DNA of 64,000 nucleotides from assembly GCF_002138415.1 (NCBI RefSeq), contig NZ_CP015612.1, positions 908,001 to 972,000 of the forward strand. Direction: 5' to 3'. This document shows positions 33,634 to 44,374 of this stretch, in pieces. The DNA is from Stenotrophomonas maltophilia (GTDB lineage: Bacteria > Pseudomonadota > Gammaproteobacteria > Xanthomonadales > Xanthomonadaceae). Made by a program: the position numbers and the translations under genes. Below the pieces are notes generated by a model that worked only from the letters and a program-made list of their open reading frames with translations, did no database searches and was not told the origin of the DNA. The stretch's first letter is position 1, and the number at the start of each line of letters is the position of its first letter.

Positions 33634-34929
33634 ATGCAAGCTTCGATCGAATCCACCGGCAACCTGGAACGCCGCCTGAGCTTCTCGCTGCCGGAAGAGC
33701 GTCTGCAGAGCCACATCGTCGGCCGCCTGGGCGAAATCGCCCGTACCACCCGCATCAAGGGTTTCCGTCCGGGCAAGGTGCCGGCCAAGGTGATCGAGCA
33801 GCGCTTCGGCGCGCAGGTCCGTGGTGAGGCGCTGGACGGCCTGCTGCGCGAAACCTTCGATGCCGCCGTGCGCGAGCACGACCTGCGCATCGTCGGCAGC
33901 CCGCGCATCGACAAGGGCGACGAGGGTGAGTTCTCCTTCGTGGCCACCGTGGAAGTGGTGCCGGACTTCGGCGATATCGACGTCAGCAAGCTGACCGTCG
34001 TGCGCCACAGCGCCGAGATCACCGACGCCGACATCGACCAGATGATCGAGAACCTGCAGAACCAGCGTCGTACCTGGGCCCCGGTCAGCCGCGGCGCACA
34101 GGACGGTGACCTGGTCGCGGTGGAAACCTGGTCGCAGGCCGGCGAAGAGCGCCTGCCGGCCGAAGGCACCGAGAAGGGTTCGATCGTGCTCGGCCAGGGC
34201 ATGATGTTCGAAACCATCGAGAAGGGCCTGGTCGGCCTGGCCAAGGGCGACGAAAAGACCCTGGACGTCGAGTTCCCGGCTGACTGGCGCGTGCCGGTGC
34301 TGGCCGGCAAGACCGTGCAGGTCACCGTCAAGGTCGCCGAAGTGTCCGAGCCGGTCGTGCCGGCGGTCGACGAAGCCTTCATCAAGAGCTTCGGCGTGAA
34401 GGGTGGCGACGTCGAGCAGTTCCGCAGCGACATCCGCGCCAACCTGGAGCGCGAGCTGAAGGGCGCCCTGATGAACCGCCTGCGCCGCGAAGTGGGCGAG
34501 CAGCTGATCGCCGCCTATTCGTCGGTGGAAATGCCGCCGCGCCTGGTCGAGAACGAAGCCCGCGCCATGCTGGCCCAGCAGGTCGAGCAGATCCGCCGCA
34601 ACGGCCAGAACGTCGGCGAGATCCCGGCCGATGCCCATGAAGGCTTCAAGGACGCCGCCGCCAAGCGCGTGCTGGTCGGCCTGCTGGTCGGTGAAGTGGC
34701 CCGCATCAACGACCTGCGCCTGGAAGCCAAGCGCCTGAACGAAACGATGCGTCTGATCGCTTCGACCTACGAAGAGCCGGAACAGGTCATTGAGATGTAC
34801 CGCAACGACCCCCAGCTGATGTCTGGCCTGCAGAACCGTGTGATGGAAGAGCAGGTGATCGACTGGATCGCCGAGCGTGCCCAGCACACCGAAGAGAAGC
34901 TGTCGTTCCAGGACGCGATCCGCCAGTAA
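33634..34929 (+). CDS. tig: Trigger factor
   Basis: Trigger factor (431 residues) is the ribosome-associated chaperone that meets nascent chains at the exit tunnel. The N-terminal ribosome-binding domain contains the signature [11 protein letters not shown] (usual GFRxGKxP), the middle PPIase domain spans about 150-245 ([34 protein letters not shown]), and the helical C-terminal arms follow. Length matches the family (~430). ATG 33634 is preceded by GGCAGGAG. It opens the conserved tig-clpP-clpX-lon block. Confidence 0.97.
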   Translation: MQASIESTGNLERRLSFSLPEERLQSHIVGRLGEIARTTRIKGFRPGKVPAKVIEQRFGAQVRGEALDGLLRETFDAAVREHDLRIVGSPRIDKGDEGEFSFVATVEVVPDFGDIDVSKLTVVRHSAEITDADIDQMIENLQNQRRTWAPVSRGAQDGDLVAVETWSQAGEERLPAEGTEKGSIVLGQGMMFETIEKGLVGLAKGDEKTLDVEFPADWRVPVLAGKTVQVTVKVAEVSEPVVPAVDEAFIKSFGVKGGDVEQFRSDIRANLERELKGALMNRLRREVGEQLIAAYSSVEMPPRLVENEARAMLAQQVEQIRRNGQNVGEIPADAHEGFKDAAAKRVLVGLLVGEVARINDLRLEAKRLNETMRLIASTYEEPEQVIEMYRNDPQLMSGLQNRVMEEQVIDWIAERAQHTEEKLSFQDAIRQ

Positions 34930-34950
34930 GCCCGGGCGGATCACCGGATG

Positions 34951-34980
34951 CCCCGCGCCTTTGCCGGCGCGGGGTTGTTG
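34951..34980 (+). terminator. Hairpin after trigger factor
   Basis: CCCCGCGCC, loop TTTGCC, GGCGCGGGG, then TTGTTG, 22 bases after the tig stop. The tail is poor in T, so it may be an attenuator between tig and clpP rather than a full stop. Confidence 0.6.
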
Positions 34981-35006
34981 CCCCCCCAAGATAGGTACCT
35001 CACGTA

Positions 35007-35633
35007 ATGGACAACCGAACCAAAGCCCTGAACCTGGTTCCGATGGTGGTCGAGCAGACCAGCCGCGGCGAGCGTGCCTACGACATCTATTCGCGCCTGT
35101 TGAAGGAGCGCCTGATCTTCCTCGTGGGCCCGATCGACGATCACATGGCCAACGTGGTGGTGGCGCAGTTGCTGTTCCTGGAATCGGAAAACCCGGAAAA
35201 GGACATCAACATCTACATCAACTCGCCGGGTGGCGTGGTCACCGCCGGCATGGCGATCTACGACACCATGCAGTACATCAAGCCGAATGTGAGCACCACC
35301 TGCATCGGCCAGGCCGCCTCGATGGGCGCCCTGCTGCTGGCCGCGGGCGAAGCCGGCAAGCGCTATGCGCTGCCGAACTCGCGCGTGATGATCCACCAGC
35401 CGCTGGGTGGCTACCAGGGCCAGGCCACCGACATCGACATCCACGCGCGTGAGATCCTGACCCTGCGTTCGCGCCTGAACGAGGTGCTGGCCAAGCACAC
35501 CGGCCAGTCGCTGGAGACGATCGCCCGCGACACCGAGCGCGACAACTTCAAGAGTGCCTTCGAGGCGCAGGCCTACGGTCTGGTCGACCAGGTCCTGGAG
35601 CGTCGTCCGGATGAGTCGATCCAGGCCGGCTGA
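35007..35633 (+). CDS. clpP: ATP-dependent Clp protease proteolytic subunit
   Basis: ClpP (208 residues) forms the tetradecameric serine-protease chamber that degrades proteins delivered by ClpX or ClpA. The catalytic Ser is in [15 protein letters not shown], His in [14 protein letters not shown], and the Asp lies in the C-terminal helix region. The N-terminal axial-loop segment ([18 protein letters not shown]) is normal. Spacing to clpX is 126 bases and includes a strong hairpin (35643-35663), so clpX can be transcribed from its own promoter as well. Confidence 0.97.
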
Positions 35634-35642
35634 CCGGCCTTC

Positions 35643-35663
35643 ACGGGGCCATGGAGGCCCCGT
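35643..35663 (+). terminator. Hairpin in the clpP-clpX gap
   Basis: ACGGGGCC, loop ATGGA, GGCCCCGT: an 8-bp GC stem without a T tail, 10 bases after the clpP stop. Probably an attenuator or mRNA-stabilising end. Confidence 0.45.
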
Positions 35664-35759
35664 TCCTGCAGGGTCGGGCGGGACTGGTGTCCCCTCGGCC
35701 CTGTGCTATTCTCGAATCGAACCCCCGTTCAGCGGGTGGGGTAACTGGGTAAGCGAAGC

Positions 35760-37049
<1,290 letters not shown>

Positions 37050-37090
37050 TCCTTCCAGGTTGTTGATTGGAAAGGATTTTCAAGGAATGC

Positions 37091-37120
37091 CTTGCATCTG
37101 AAAGCCGATGGCCCCATAAC
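37091..37120 (+). promoter_or_regulatory. Sigma-32-like (heat-shock) promoter of lon
   Basis: CTTGCAT (37091-37097), a 14-base spacer and CCCCATAA (37112-37119) match the RpoH pattern CTTGAAA-N(11-15)-CCCCATNT, with the -10 element complete. It lies 72 bases before the lon ATG and overlaps the clpX terminator stem. Confidence 0.6.
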
Positions 37121-37139
37121 GGGGCCATCGGCTTTTTTT
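37104..37139 (+). terminator. Rho-independent terminator of clpX
   Basis: GCCGATGGCCCC, loop ATAAC, GGGGCCATCGGC (12-bp stem) and seven T residues, 55 bases after the clpX stop. Confidence 0.92.
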
Positions 37140-37191
37140 GTCTCCGGAAGATGCCCTCCCGGAGGCGGTTTTCCCCTTCCCTGGAGCCCCC

Positions 37192-39642
37192 ATGGCCCGT
37201 TCCCCAAGTGAAACCCTCGACCTGCCGGTCCTGCCGCTGCGCGACGTAGTGGTGTTCCCGCACATGGTCATCCCGCTGTTCGTCGGCCGTGACAAGTCCA
37301 TGCACGCGCTCGAACAGGCAATGGAATCGGACAAGCGCATCCTGCTGCTGGCGCAGAAGTCGGCCGAGACCGATGACCCGCATGCGGCCGACCTCTACCA
37401 GGTCGGTACGCTGGCGCAGGTGCTGCAGCTGCTGAAGCTGCCCGACGGCACCATCAAGGTGCTGGTCGAAGGCCTGTCGCGCGTGCAGGTCACCCACGTC
37501 GACGAGCGCAACGGCTCGCTGCATGGTCAGGCGGTGGAGATCGACGCCACTGACGAGCGCGAAGCGCGCGAGGTCGAGGCCATCGCCCGCTCGCTGATGT
37601 CGCTGTTCGAGCAGTACGTCAAGACCAACCGCAAGCTGCCGCCGGAGCTGTTGCAGACGTTGTCGGGCATCGATGAGCCGGCGCGCCTGGCCGACACCAT
37701 CGCCGCGCACATCAGCGTGCGCCTGGCCGACAAGCAGCGCCTGCTGGAAACCCTGGCCGTGGGCGACCGCCTGGAGATGCTGGTCGGCCTCGTCGACGGC
37801 GAGATCGACGTGCAGCAGATGGAAAAGCGCATCCGCGGCCGCGTCAAGTCGCAGATGGAGAAGAGCCAGCGCGAGTACTACCTCAACGAACAGATGAAGG
37901 CCATCCAGAAGGAACTGGGTGACCTGGACGATGCGCCGGGCGAGCTGGAAGAGCTGGCCCGCAAGATCGCCGAAGCCGGCATGCCGAAGGCCGTTGAAGC
38001 CAAGGCGCGCAACGAACTGAACAAGCTCAAGCAGATGTCGCCGATGTCGGCCGAAGCGGCGGTCGTGCGCAACTACCTTGAGTGGCTGCTGGGCGTGCCG
38101 TGGAAGAAGCGCAGCAAGGTGCGCAAGGACCTGAAGGCCGCACAGGACACCCTCGACGCCGACCACTACGGCCTGGAGAAGGTCAAGGAGCGCATCCTTG
38201 AATACCTGGCGGTGCAGTCGCGCGTGAAGCAGATGAAGGGCCCGATCCTGTGCCTGGTCGGACCGCCGGGCGTGGGCAAGACCTCGCTGGGCCAGTCCAT
38301 CGCCAAGGCCACCAACCGCAAGTTCGTGCGCATGTCGCTGGGCGGCGTGCGTGACGAGGCCGAGATCCGTGGCCATCGCCGTACCTACGTCGGTTCGATG
38401 CCGGGCCGCATCGTGCAGAACCTCAACAAGGTCGGCAGCAAGAATCCGCTGTTCGTGCTCGACGAGATCGACAAGATGTCGATGGACTTCCGTGGCGATC
38501 CGTCTTCGGCGCTGCTGGAAGTGCTCGATCCGGAGCAGAACAACGCGTTCAACGACCACTACCTGGAAGTGGACCTGGACCTGTCCGAAGTGATGTTCGT
38601 GGCCACCTCGAACTCGCTCAACATTCCGGGCCCGCTGCTGGACCGCATGGAAGTGATCCGCATCCCTGGTTACACCGAGGATGAGAAGCTCAACATCGCC
38701 ACCCGCTACCTGGTGCCGAAGCAGATCAAGGCCAACGGCCTGCAGGCGGAAGAGCTGGAGATCGGCAGTGATGCGATCCAGGACATCGTGCGCTACTACA
38801 CGCGCGAATCGGGCGTGCGCAACCTGGAACGCGAGATCGCCAAGATCTGCCGCAAGGTGGTGAAGGAGATCGCGCTGGCCGGTCCGCAGCCGGCGGCGAA
38901 GGCGAAGAAGGGCGCGAAGAAGAAGGCGCTGGTGAGCGTGTCCAGCAAGAACCTCGACAAGTACCTGGGCGTGCGTCGTTTCGACTTCGGCCGTGCCGAG
39001 GAAGAGAACGAGATCGGCCTGGTCACCGGCCTGGCCTGGACCGAAGTCGGTGGCGATCTGCTGCAGATCGAATCGACGCTGGTGCCGGGCAAGGGCCAGC
39101 TGATCCTGACCGGCCAGCTTGGCAACGTGATGAAGGAATCGGCCTCGGCGGCGCTGTCGGTGGTGCGTTCGCGCGCGGTCGGCTTCGGCATCGACAGCGA
39201 CTTCCTGCAGAAGCACGACGTGCACCTGCACGTGCCCGATGGCGCCACGCCGAAGGATGGCCCGAGTGCCGGTGCGGCGATGGTCACCTCGCTGGTGTCG
39301 ATGCTGACCAAGGTGCCGGTGCGTGCCGATGTGGCCATGACCGGCGAAATCACCCTGCGTGGTCGTGTCACTGCCATCGGTGGCTTGAAGGAGAAGCTGC
39401 TGGCCGCACTGCGCGGCGGCATCCGCACGGTCATCATCCCGGAAGAGAACCGCAAGGATCTGGCCGACATTCCGGCCAACGTCACCCGCGATCTGAAGAT
39501 CGTGCCGGTGAAGTACATCGAAGAAGTCCTGGACCTGGCGCTGGAGCGTCCGCTGGCACCGAAGAAGGCGCGCAAGAGTGCGCAACGTGTCACGGTGCGC
39601 AGCAAGGCCAAACCGAGTGGAAGCGCGCGCGTCAAGCATTGA
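37192..39642 (+). CDS. lon: ATP-dependent protease Lon
   Basis: Lon (816 residues) is a single-chain hexameric AAA+ protease that removes misfolded and regulatory proteins. The N-terminal substrate-binding domain starts at LPVLPLRDVVVFPHMVIPLF; the AAA+ module has Walker A LVGPPGVGKTS and the arginine-finger/sensor region; the protease domain carries the Ser of the Ser-Lys dyad in PKDGPSAGAAMVTS and the Lys about 43 residues later (GGLKEKLLAALRG). An unusual Lys/Ala-rich linker (AAKAKKGAKKKALVS) lies before the protease domain. I chose ATG 37192 (MARSPSETLDL, with TGGAGC before it), not the frame opening at 37138. Confidence 0.97.
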   Translation: MARSPSETLDLPVLPLRDVVVFPHMVIPLFVGRDKSMHALEQAMESDKRILLLAQKSAETDDPHAADLYQVGTLAQVLQLLKLPDGTIKVLVEGLSRVQVTHVDERNGSLHGQAVEIDATDEREAREVEAIARSLMSLFEQYVKTNRKLPPELLQTLSGIDEPARLADTIAAHISVRLADKQRLLETLAVGDRLEMLVGLVDGEIDVQQMEKRIRGRVKSQMEKSQREYYLNEQMKAIQKELGDLDDAPGELEELARKIAEAGMPKAVEAKARNELNKLKQMSPMSAEAAVVRNYLEWLLGVPWKKRSKVRKDLKAAQDTLDADHYGLEKVKERILEYLAVQSRVKQMKGPILCLVGPPGVGKTSLGQSIAKATNRKFVRMSLGGVRDEAEIRGHRRTYVGSMPGRIVQNLNKVGSKNPLFVLDEIDKMSMDFRGDPSSALLEVLDPEQNNAFNDHYLEVDLDLSEVMFVATSNSLNIPGPLLDRMEVIRIPGYTEDEKLNIATRYLVPKQIKANGLQAEELEIGSDAIQDIVRYYTRESGVRNLEREIAKICRKVVKEIALAGPQPAAKAKKGAKKKALVSVSSKNLDKYLGVRRFDFGRAEEENEIGLVTGLAWTEVGGDLLQIESTLVPGKGQLILTGQLGNVMKESASAALSVVRSRAVGFGIDSDFLQKHDVHLHVPDGATPKDGPSAGAAMVTSLVSMLTKVPVRADVAMTGEITLRGRVTAIGGLKEKLLAALRGGIRTVIIPEENRKDLADIPANVTRDLKIVPVKYIEEVLDLALERPLAPKKARKSAQRVTVRSKAKPSGSARVKH

Positions 39643-39691
39643 CGCGCGCTGTCCAATGGCCCGAAACCCGCGTCGTTGCTGGCTTTTCACC

Positions 39692-39720
39692 TTGCGTGGG
39701 GGTAGGGCCGCTGGTATAAA
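39692..39720 (+). promoter_or_regulatory. Sigma-70 promoter of the HU gene
   Basis: TTGCGT (39692-39697), 17-base spacer, TATAAA (39715-39720), about 140 bases before the start codon. Confidence 0.65.
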
Positions 39721-39859
39721 AGCAGCACTCGCGAATGAGTGATCGCTGTCGGCGATGACTGAATCGGCGAACCGTTTCCACATGGCGGCCGCATGCAGAA
39801 GGCGTGCGGTTGCTTCCCTGTCGAATAAGCGGAACCCACCGCCAAAGGAGTTGTAGAGA

Positions 39860-40132
39860 ATGAACAAGACCGAATTGATCGATGCCGTTGCTGAAGCTGC
39901 AGACCTGACCAAGGCCGAGTCCAGCCGCGCTGTCGATGCCGTCGTTGCTGCCGTCACCAAGGCGCTGAAGGACGGCGATGCGGTCACCCTGGTTGGCTTC
40001 GGTACCTTCCAGGTCCGCGACCGTGCTGCCCGCACCGGCCGCAACCCGAAGACCGGCGACACCATCAAGATCGCTGCTTCGAAGAATCCGTCGTTCAAGG
40101 CTGGTAAGGCCCTGAAGGATGCTGTAAACTAA
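39860..40132 (+). CDS. hupB: Nucleoid protein HU (beta-type)
   Basis: A 90-residue histone-like DNA-binding protein that bends DNA and compacts the nucleoid. The sequence begins [20 protein letters not shown] and contains the DNA-grasping arm signature [21 protein letters not shown], with the conserved Pro of the arm tip in NPKTG. AAAGGAG precedes the ATG. Located directly after lon, the common hupB position. The tRNA-Val begins only eleven bases after its stop, so the mRNA and tRNA may share a transcript. Confidence 0.97.
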   Translation: MNKTELIDAVAEAADLTKAESSRAVDAVVAAVTKALKDGDAVTLVGFGTFQVRDRAARTGRNPKTGDTIKIAASKNPSFKAGKALKDAVN

Positions 40133-40143
40133 GCGGCTCGCTG

Positions 40144-40218
40144 GGGTGCTTAGCTCAGCGGTAGAGCGTCTCCTTTACACGGAGAGGGTCGGGGGTTCGA
40201 AACCCTCAGCACCCACCA
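40144..40218 (+). tRNA. tRNA-Val(TAC)
   Basis: 75 nt with encoded CCA; acceptor GGGTGCT/AGCACCC; anticodon loop TTTACAC reads TAC. No room for a separate promoter between it and the HU gene. Confidence 0.97.
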
Positions 40219-40244
40219 CAGCACCGCGGTAAAAGTTTGAGTGT

Positions 40245-40321
40245 GGAGCGGTAGTTCAGCTGGTTAGAATGCTGGCCTGTCACGCCGGAGGTCGCGGGTT
40301 CGAGTCCCGTCCGCTCCGCCA
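40245..40321 (+). tRNA. tRNA-Asp(GTC), copy 1
   Basis: 77 nt with encoded CCA; acceptor GGAGCGG/CCGCTCC; anticodon arm CTGGC-CTGTCAC-GCCGG reads GTC. First of four identical copies. Confidence 0.97.
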
Positions 40322-40330
40322 TTCAACGAG

Positions 40331-40361
40331 GCCTCCGGCCAAAAGCTGGAGGCTTTGTTTT
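40331..40361 (+). terminator. Hairpin after tRNA-Asp copy 1
   Basis: GCCTCCGGC, loop CAAAA, GCTGGAGGC and TTTGTTTT: a terminator-like hairpin that reads as partial attenuation before the next copy. Confidence 0.65.
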
Positions 40362-40405
40362 CTCCCCGGTCCAGGCCGGTGGAAAAACAAAAATAGCAAC
40401 AATGC

Positions 40406-40482
40406 GGAGCGGTAGTTCAGCTGGTTAGAATGCTGGCCTGTCACGCCGGAGGTCGCGGGTTCGAGTCCCGTCCGCTCCGCCA
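40406..40482 (+). tRNA. tRNA-Asp(GTC), copy 2
   Basis: Identical in sequence to copies 1, 3 and 4, including the CCA end. Confidence 0.97.
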
Positions 40483-40491
40483 CTACATCGA

Positions 40492-40523
40492 GGCCCCCGG
40501 CCTAAAGCTGGGGGCCTTGTCTT
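40492..40523 (+). terminator. Hairpin after tRNA-Asp copy 2
   Basis: GGCCCCCGGC, loop CTAAA, GCTGGGGGCC, then TTGTCTT: related to the copy 1 hairpin but with paired substitutions in the stem. Confidence 0.65.
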
Positions 40524-40569
40524 CTCACCGACAGGTTCGGAAGGAAGGCGAAAAGGTTTTTGCAAGAAC

Positions 40570-40646
40570 GGAGCGGTAGTTCAGCTGGTTAGAATGCTGG
40601 CCTGTCACGCCGGAGGTCGCGGGTTCGAGTCCCGTCCGCTCCGCCA
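40570..40646 (+). tRNA. tRNA-Asp(GTC), copy 3
   Basis: Identical to the other three copies. No hairpin follows; instead a TATACT-containing spacer leads to copy 4. Confidence 0.97.
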
Positions 40647-40723
40647 TTGCAGAATTCTTAAGTCCCTGTGAAAAAACTTTGAAAAAAGTGTTCATCGGGC
40701 TGGGTTTCCAGGGAGTCTTCGGA

Positions 40724-40729
40724 TATACT
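40724..40729 (+). promoter_or_regulatory. Candidate -10 box before tRNA-Asp copy 4
   Basis: TATACT, 23 bases before the tRNA start, in an A-rich spacer. No good -35 hexamer at 16-18 bases. Confidence 0.35.
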
Positions 40730-40752
40730 GGGCGCCTGCAAAGTTTCAGCGC

Positions 40753-40829
40753 GGAGCGGTAGTTCAGCTGGTTAGAATGCTGGCCTGTCACGCCGGAGGT
40801 CGCGGGTTCGAGTCCCGTCCGCTCCGCCA
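40753..40829 (+). tRNA. tRNA-Asp(GTC), copy 4
   Basis: Identical to copies 1-3; followed by a strong terminator that ends the cluster. Confidence 0.97.
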
Positions 40830-40837
40830 ACTTTAAA

Positions 40838-40866
40838 AGCCCTCGGCGCGAGCCGGGGGCTTTTTC
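40838..40866 (+). terminator. Terminator of the tRNA-Asp cluster
   Basis: AGCCCTCGGC, loop GCGA, GCCGGGGGCT, then TTTTT. Confidence 0.85.
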
Positions 40867-41010
40867 TTTGGGCCGTACCGCAGGCCTGCCGAGGTGCTGA
40901 CGGCGCAGGTCCGCGAAGATCGGCGCAGGCCGCGCCGGTGCTGCTTTTGGTCCCTGCGACGAAGCGGGTTACACTGCCGGGCTCGCCAATCAGGCCTTGT
41001 GATTCTCACC

Positions 41011-42966
41011 ATGCTGCAGAAACTCCGCGACAAGACCTCAGGCTGGATCGTCACCGTGATCCTGGGGCTGCTGATGATTCCGTTCCTGTTCGTGATCGAC
41101 AACAGCTACCTCGGTGGCGTTGGTGCACAGAACGTGGCCAAGGTTTCCGCGCCGCCGACCTGGTGGCGTTCGGCGCCGTCGTGGTGGCCGGTGCGCATGC
41201 TGTGGCAGCACCACGAAATCAGCTCGCAGGATTTCCGCACGCGTTTCGAGCAGGAGCGTATGCGTGAGCGCCAGCAGCAGGGTGAGAACTTCGACCCGCG
41301 CGCGTTCGAAAGCACTGAAAACAAGCTGGCCGTGCTCGACCAGCTGATCGACGAGCAGGTCGTGCGCCTGGTCGGCGAGCAGGCCGGCGTCGTGGTCGGC
41401 GATGGCGCGGTGCGTGAGTACATCGCTACCATCCCGGCCTTCCTCGATGCGAATGGCAAGTTCAACGAGAACAACTACCGCCTGGCCCTGGCCGGCGGTA
41501 ATCCGCCGCGCACCCCGACCCAGTTCCAGGAGCTGGTGCGCGAGAGCCTGCAGCAGTCGGTGATCCCGTCGGGCCTGCAGAACTCCGGCTTCGTCACCCA
41601 GGCCGAGACCGAGCGCCTGCTGAAGCTGCTGGGCGAAACCCGTGACGTCGAGCTGGCCGCGCTGCCGGAAGTGCCGGCCGATACCGCGCCGGTCACCGAC
41701 GCCCAGATCAAGCAGTGGTACGACAGCCACGGCAAGGATTTCCGTCAGGCCGAGAGCGTGTCGCTGGAATACGTCGAGATCAACGGCGCCAACCTGCCGG
41801 CACCGACCGCGGCTGACGAAGCGACCCTGCGCAAGCGCTATGAAGACGAGAAGGCGAAGTTCACCTCGCCGGAACAGCGCCAGGCTGCCCATATCCTGAT
41901 CACCGGTGACGGCGCCGAAGCCAGGGCGAACAAGATCGCTGCCGAAGCCAAGGCGGCGGGTGCCGACTTCGCGGCGCTGGCCAAGGCCAACTCGGAAGAC
42001 CCGGGTTCGAAGAACCAGGGTGGTGATCTGGGCTGGGTCGAGCGTGGCGCGATGGTCAAGCCGTTCGAAGACGCCCTGTTCGCCGCCAAGGCGGGTGACG
42101 TGATCGGACCGGTGAAGACTGACTTCGGCTACCACATCATCAAGGTTGCCGCGGTGCGTGGCGGCGAAGGCAAGTCGTTCGAGGAAGTGCGTGACACGCT
42201 GGCCGCCGAGCAGCTGAAGGCCGACGGCGAGCGTGGCTTCAACGAGCTGGCCGGCCGTCTGGTCGATGCCATCAACAAGAGTCCGAGCGACCTGGCCGCT
42301 GCCGCCAAGGAAGTGAACCTGCCGCTGCAGACTCTGGGCCCGATCACCCGTGCCACCGCCAGCGGTATTGCCACCGATCCGGCCGTGCTGCGTGCCGCGT
42401 TCTCCGACGTGCTGGTGCAGGACGGCACCTCCAGCGACCCGATCGCTCTGGGTGGCGCCACCAACCACAGCGTGGTCATCCGCGTGGCTGCACACACCCC
42501 GGAACAAGCGATGCCGCTGGACAAGGCCCGCGAGCAGGTAATCGCCGCGATCCGCGCCGACCGCCAGCGCCAGGCCAGCGACAAGGCGGCCGACGCCGTG
42601 CTGGCCAAGCTGAAGGCGGGCGCCACCCTGCAGTCGCTGGCCGCCAGCGAGAAGCTGCAGCTGAGCCCGATGCCGGGCCTGCCGCGCAGCCAGCCGGTGC
42701 CGACCCCGGAAATCAACCGCGCGATCTTCAGCGCGCCGGTGCCGGCCGAGGGCAAGCCGAGCTACGGCAAGGTCGACGTCAACGGCCACGCGCTGCTGTT
42801 TGCGGTGAACAAGGTCAACCCGGGCGACATCAAGGAAGTGACCGCTGAGCAGCAGAAGCAGCTGAAGGACCAGCTGAGCCAGATCGACGGCATGGCCGCG
42901 GCCAAGGCCTACATCGACGCGATGCGCAAGAAGTTCGTGGTCCAGACCACCGAAGCGAACCTGTAA
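41011..42966 (+). CDS. ppiD: Periplasmic folding chaperone PpiD (parvulin-like)
   Basis: A 651-residue inner-membrane-anchored periplasmic chaperone acting on proteins leaving the Sec translocon. One N-terminal membrane segment ([19 protein letters not shown]) is followed by a SurA-like domain, a central parvulin domain ([49 protein letters not shown]) and a long C-terminal domain. This matches PpiD length (~620-650). ATG 41011 is chosen because it begins [12 protein letters not shown] directly before the membrane anchor; the frame is open another 39 codons upstream but those are not family-like. It follows the hup-tRNA region as in other gammaproteobacteria and ends at a strong terminator. 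Confidence 0.93.
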   Translation: MLQKLRDKTSGWIVTVILGLLMIPFLFVIDNSYLGGVGAQNVAKVSAPPTWWRSAPSWWPVRMLWQHHEISSQDFRTRFEQERMRERQQQGENFDPRAFESTENKLAVLDQLIDEQVVRLVGEQAGVVVGDGAVREYIATIPAFLDANGKFNENNYRLALAGGNPPRTPTQFQELVRESLQQSVIPSGLQNSGFVTQAETERLLKLLGETRDVELAALPEVPADTAPVTDAQIKQWYDSHGKDFRQAESVSLEYVEINGANLPAPTAADEATLRKRYEDEKAKFTSPEQRQAAHILITGDGAEARANKIAAEAKAAGADFAALAKANSEDPGSKNQGGDLGWVERGAMVKPFEDALFAAKAGDVIGPVKTDFGYHIIKVAAVRGGEGKSFEEVRDTLAAEQLKADGERGFNELAGRLVDAINKSPSDLAAAAKEVNLPLQTLGPITRATASGIATDPAVLRAAFSDVLVQDGTSSDPIALGGATNHSVVIRVAAHTPEQAMPLDKAREQVIAAIRADRQRQASDKAADAVLAKLKAGATLQSLAASEKLQLSPMPGLPRSQPVPTPEINRAIFSAPVPAEGKPSYGKVDVNGHALLFAVNKVNPGDIKEVTAEQQKQLKDQLSQIDGMAAAKAYIDAMRKKFVVQTTEANL

Positions 42967-42990
42967 GCCTCATCGGTTTGCAGGAACGAG

Positions 42991-43019
42991 AAAGGCCCGG
43001 CATTGCCGGGCCTTTTTTT
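42991..43019 (+). terminator. Rho-independent terminator of ppiD
   Basis: AAAGGCCCGGC, loop ATT, GCCGGGCCTTT with seven consecutive T residues. Confidence 0.92.
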
Positions 43020-43033
43020 GTTGGTGTGGGTGC

Positions 43034-43152
43034 GTAGAGTCGAGCTTGCTCGACTGCACATGTGGAAGCAGTCGAGCAAGCTCGACTCTACGAGAAGCAT
43101 GTCGAAGCAGCCGCACCGCGCAAGAAAAAGCCGAGCGTGGGCTCGGCTCTAC
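43034..43152. repeat. SMAG dimer plus a third SMAG element
   Basis: GTAGAGTCGAGCTTGCTCGAC (43034-43056) and its inverse ending GCTCGACTCTAC (43070-43091) form a dimer; a further unit, CCGAGCGTGGGCTCGG with CTCTAC (43129-43152), follows before the mltD gene. Confidence 0.8.
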
Positions 43153-43174
43153 AGGGGGGGGCTTGGCTGGCGCG

Positions 43175-44374
43175 TCAGTCTTCGACGCGCAGTACCGCGC
43201 CCGGCTTCAGCACGCTGCTGCCACTCAGGCCGTTCAGCGATAGCAGCGCCTTTACCGGCATGCCGTAGCGGCGGGCGATGGTCCAGGCCGACTCGCCATC
43301 ACGCACGGTGTGGCGGCGGCTGCGCGGGCGATCAGCGATCGCGGCGACGGTCTTGGCCACCTGTGGCGTCGGTGCCGCGGTGGCGACTGGCACAGCGCTG
43401 GCGACCAGGGCAGATGCGGTGTCCGCCACCGTCGCATTGGCAGCCGAGACAGGGGCCAGCACGCGGGTGGTGCCGGAGGCGCGGCCACCCGAGGCCAGCG
43501 CCGGGTTCAGGCGGGCGATCTTCGCCGGGTCCAGGGCGCGCTGTGCGGCCCACTGCTGGACGCTGGTGCCCGCGGGCAGGGTGTGGTCCTTCAGTACCGG
43601 CACGGTGCGGTCCAGCGAGGCCATCACGCCCGGCTGGTCTTCCACGTCTTCCAGCACGCAGGCCAGGGCGTGCAGCTTCTCGACGTAGGCATGGGTGACC
43701 GGCGACAGGCCGGGCAATGCCGAAGGCTTGGCGTTCTGCGCGTTCATGCCGGCCTTGCGCATGGACTGCAGCACACGGTACTCGCCGGCGTTGTAGGCCA
43801 TGGTGGCCAGGCGCCAGTCGCCGCCGAACATGCCGTGCAGGGTCTTCAGGTAGCGCACCGCCGCCTGGGTGGAATCAACCGCTGACAGGCGGCCGTCGTA
43901 GCCGTTGGCCATCGGCACGCGGTGGTTGCGTGCGGTGGTGGCGATGAACTGCCACAGGCCGGTCGGGCCGCTGCCGTTGCGGGCATTGGGCCGATAGCCG
44001 CTTTCCACGAACGGAATCAGTGCGAATTCGGTGGGCAGGTTGGCCTTGCGCAGCTCTTCGACCACATAGCCGAACAGCACCAGCGCATCGTCATCCTGGT
44101 TGGCCAGGCGCGAGGGGGCGTGGGCGAACTGCTTCTGCCAGCGCGGGCTGGTGGCCTCGGCATCGCAGCTGGGCTCGGCCAGGCCGTCGCGGAAGCTGGT
44201 GAAGATCTCCTGGCCGTTGCGCACCGAAGCGGCGGGCAGCGCTGAAGCGTCCAGCGGCAGGGCCGCAGCAGCGGTCAGGTTCTGGCTGATGCCGGCGCCC
44301 AGCGACTGCGCGCCTGCGGTTCCGGCCAACCCCAGGGCAAGGCCCAGGGCCAGCGGCAGACTTCGGCGCATCAT
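43175..44374 (-). CDS. mltD: Membrane-bound lytic transglycosylase D type, with LysM
   Basis: A 399-residue lytic transglycosylase that cleaves glycan strands of peptidoglycan with formation of anhydromuramic ends. An N-terminal signal sequence ([18 protein letters not shown]) precedes an SLT domain with catalytic Glu in [22 protein letters not shown] and [11 protein letters not shown]; a Ser/Ala-rich linker and one LysM domain ([21 protein letters not shown]) end the protein. Typical MltD has several LysM motifs; this one has a single one. I see no lipobox Cys at the signal end, so it is probably periplasmic rather than lipid-anchored. The start overlaps the gloB stop by four bases (ATGA), so both are translated from one message. 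Confidence 0.88.
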   Translation of the reverse strand: MMRRSLPLALGLALGLAGTAGAQSLGAGISQNLTAAAALPLDASALPAASVRNGQEIFTSFRDGLAEPSCDAEATSPRWQKQFAHAPSRLANQDDDALVLFGYVVEELRKANLPTEFALIPFVESGYRPNARNGSGPTGLWQFIATTARNHRVPMANGYDGRLSAVDSTQAAVRYLKTLHGMFGGDWRLATMAYNAGEYRVLQSMRKAGMNAQNAKPSALPGLSPVTHAYVEKLHALACVLEDVEDQPGVMASLDRTVPVLKDHTLPAGTSVQQWAAQRALDPAKIARLNPALASGGRASGTTRVLAPVSAANATVADTASALVASAVPVATAAPTPQVAKTVAAIADRPRSRRHTVRDGESAWTIARRYGMPVKALLSLNGLSGSSVLKPGAVLRVED

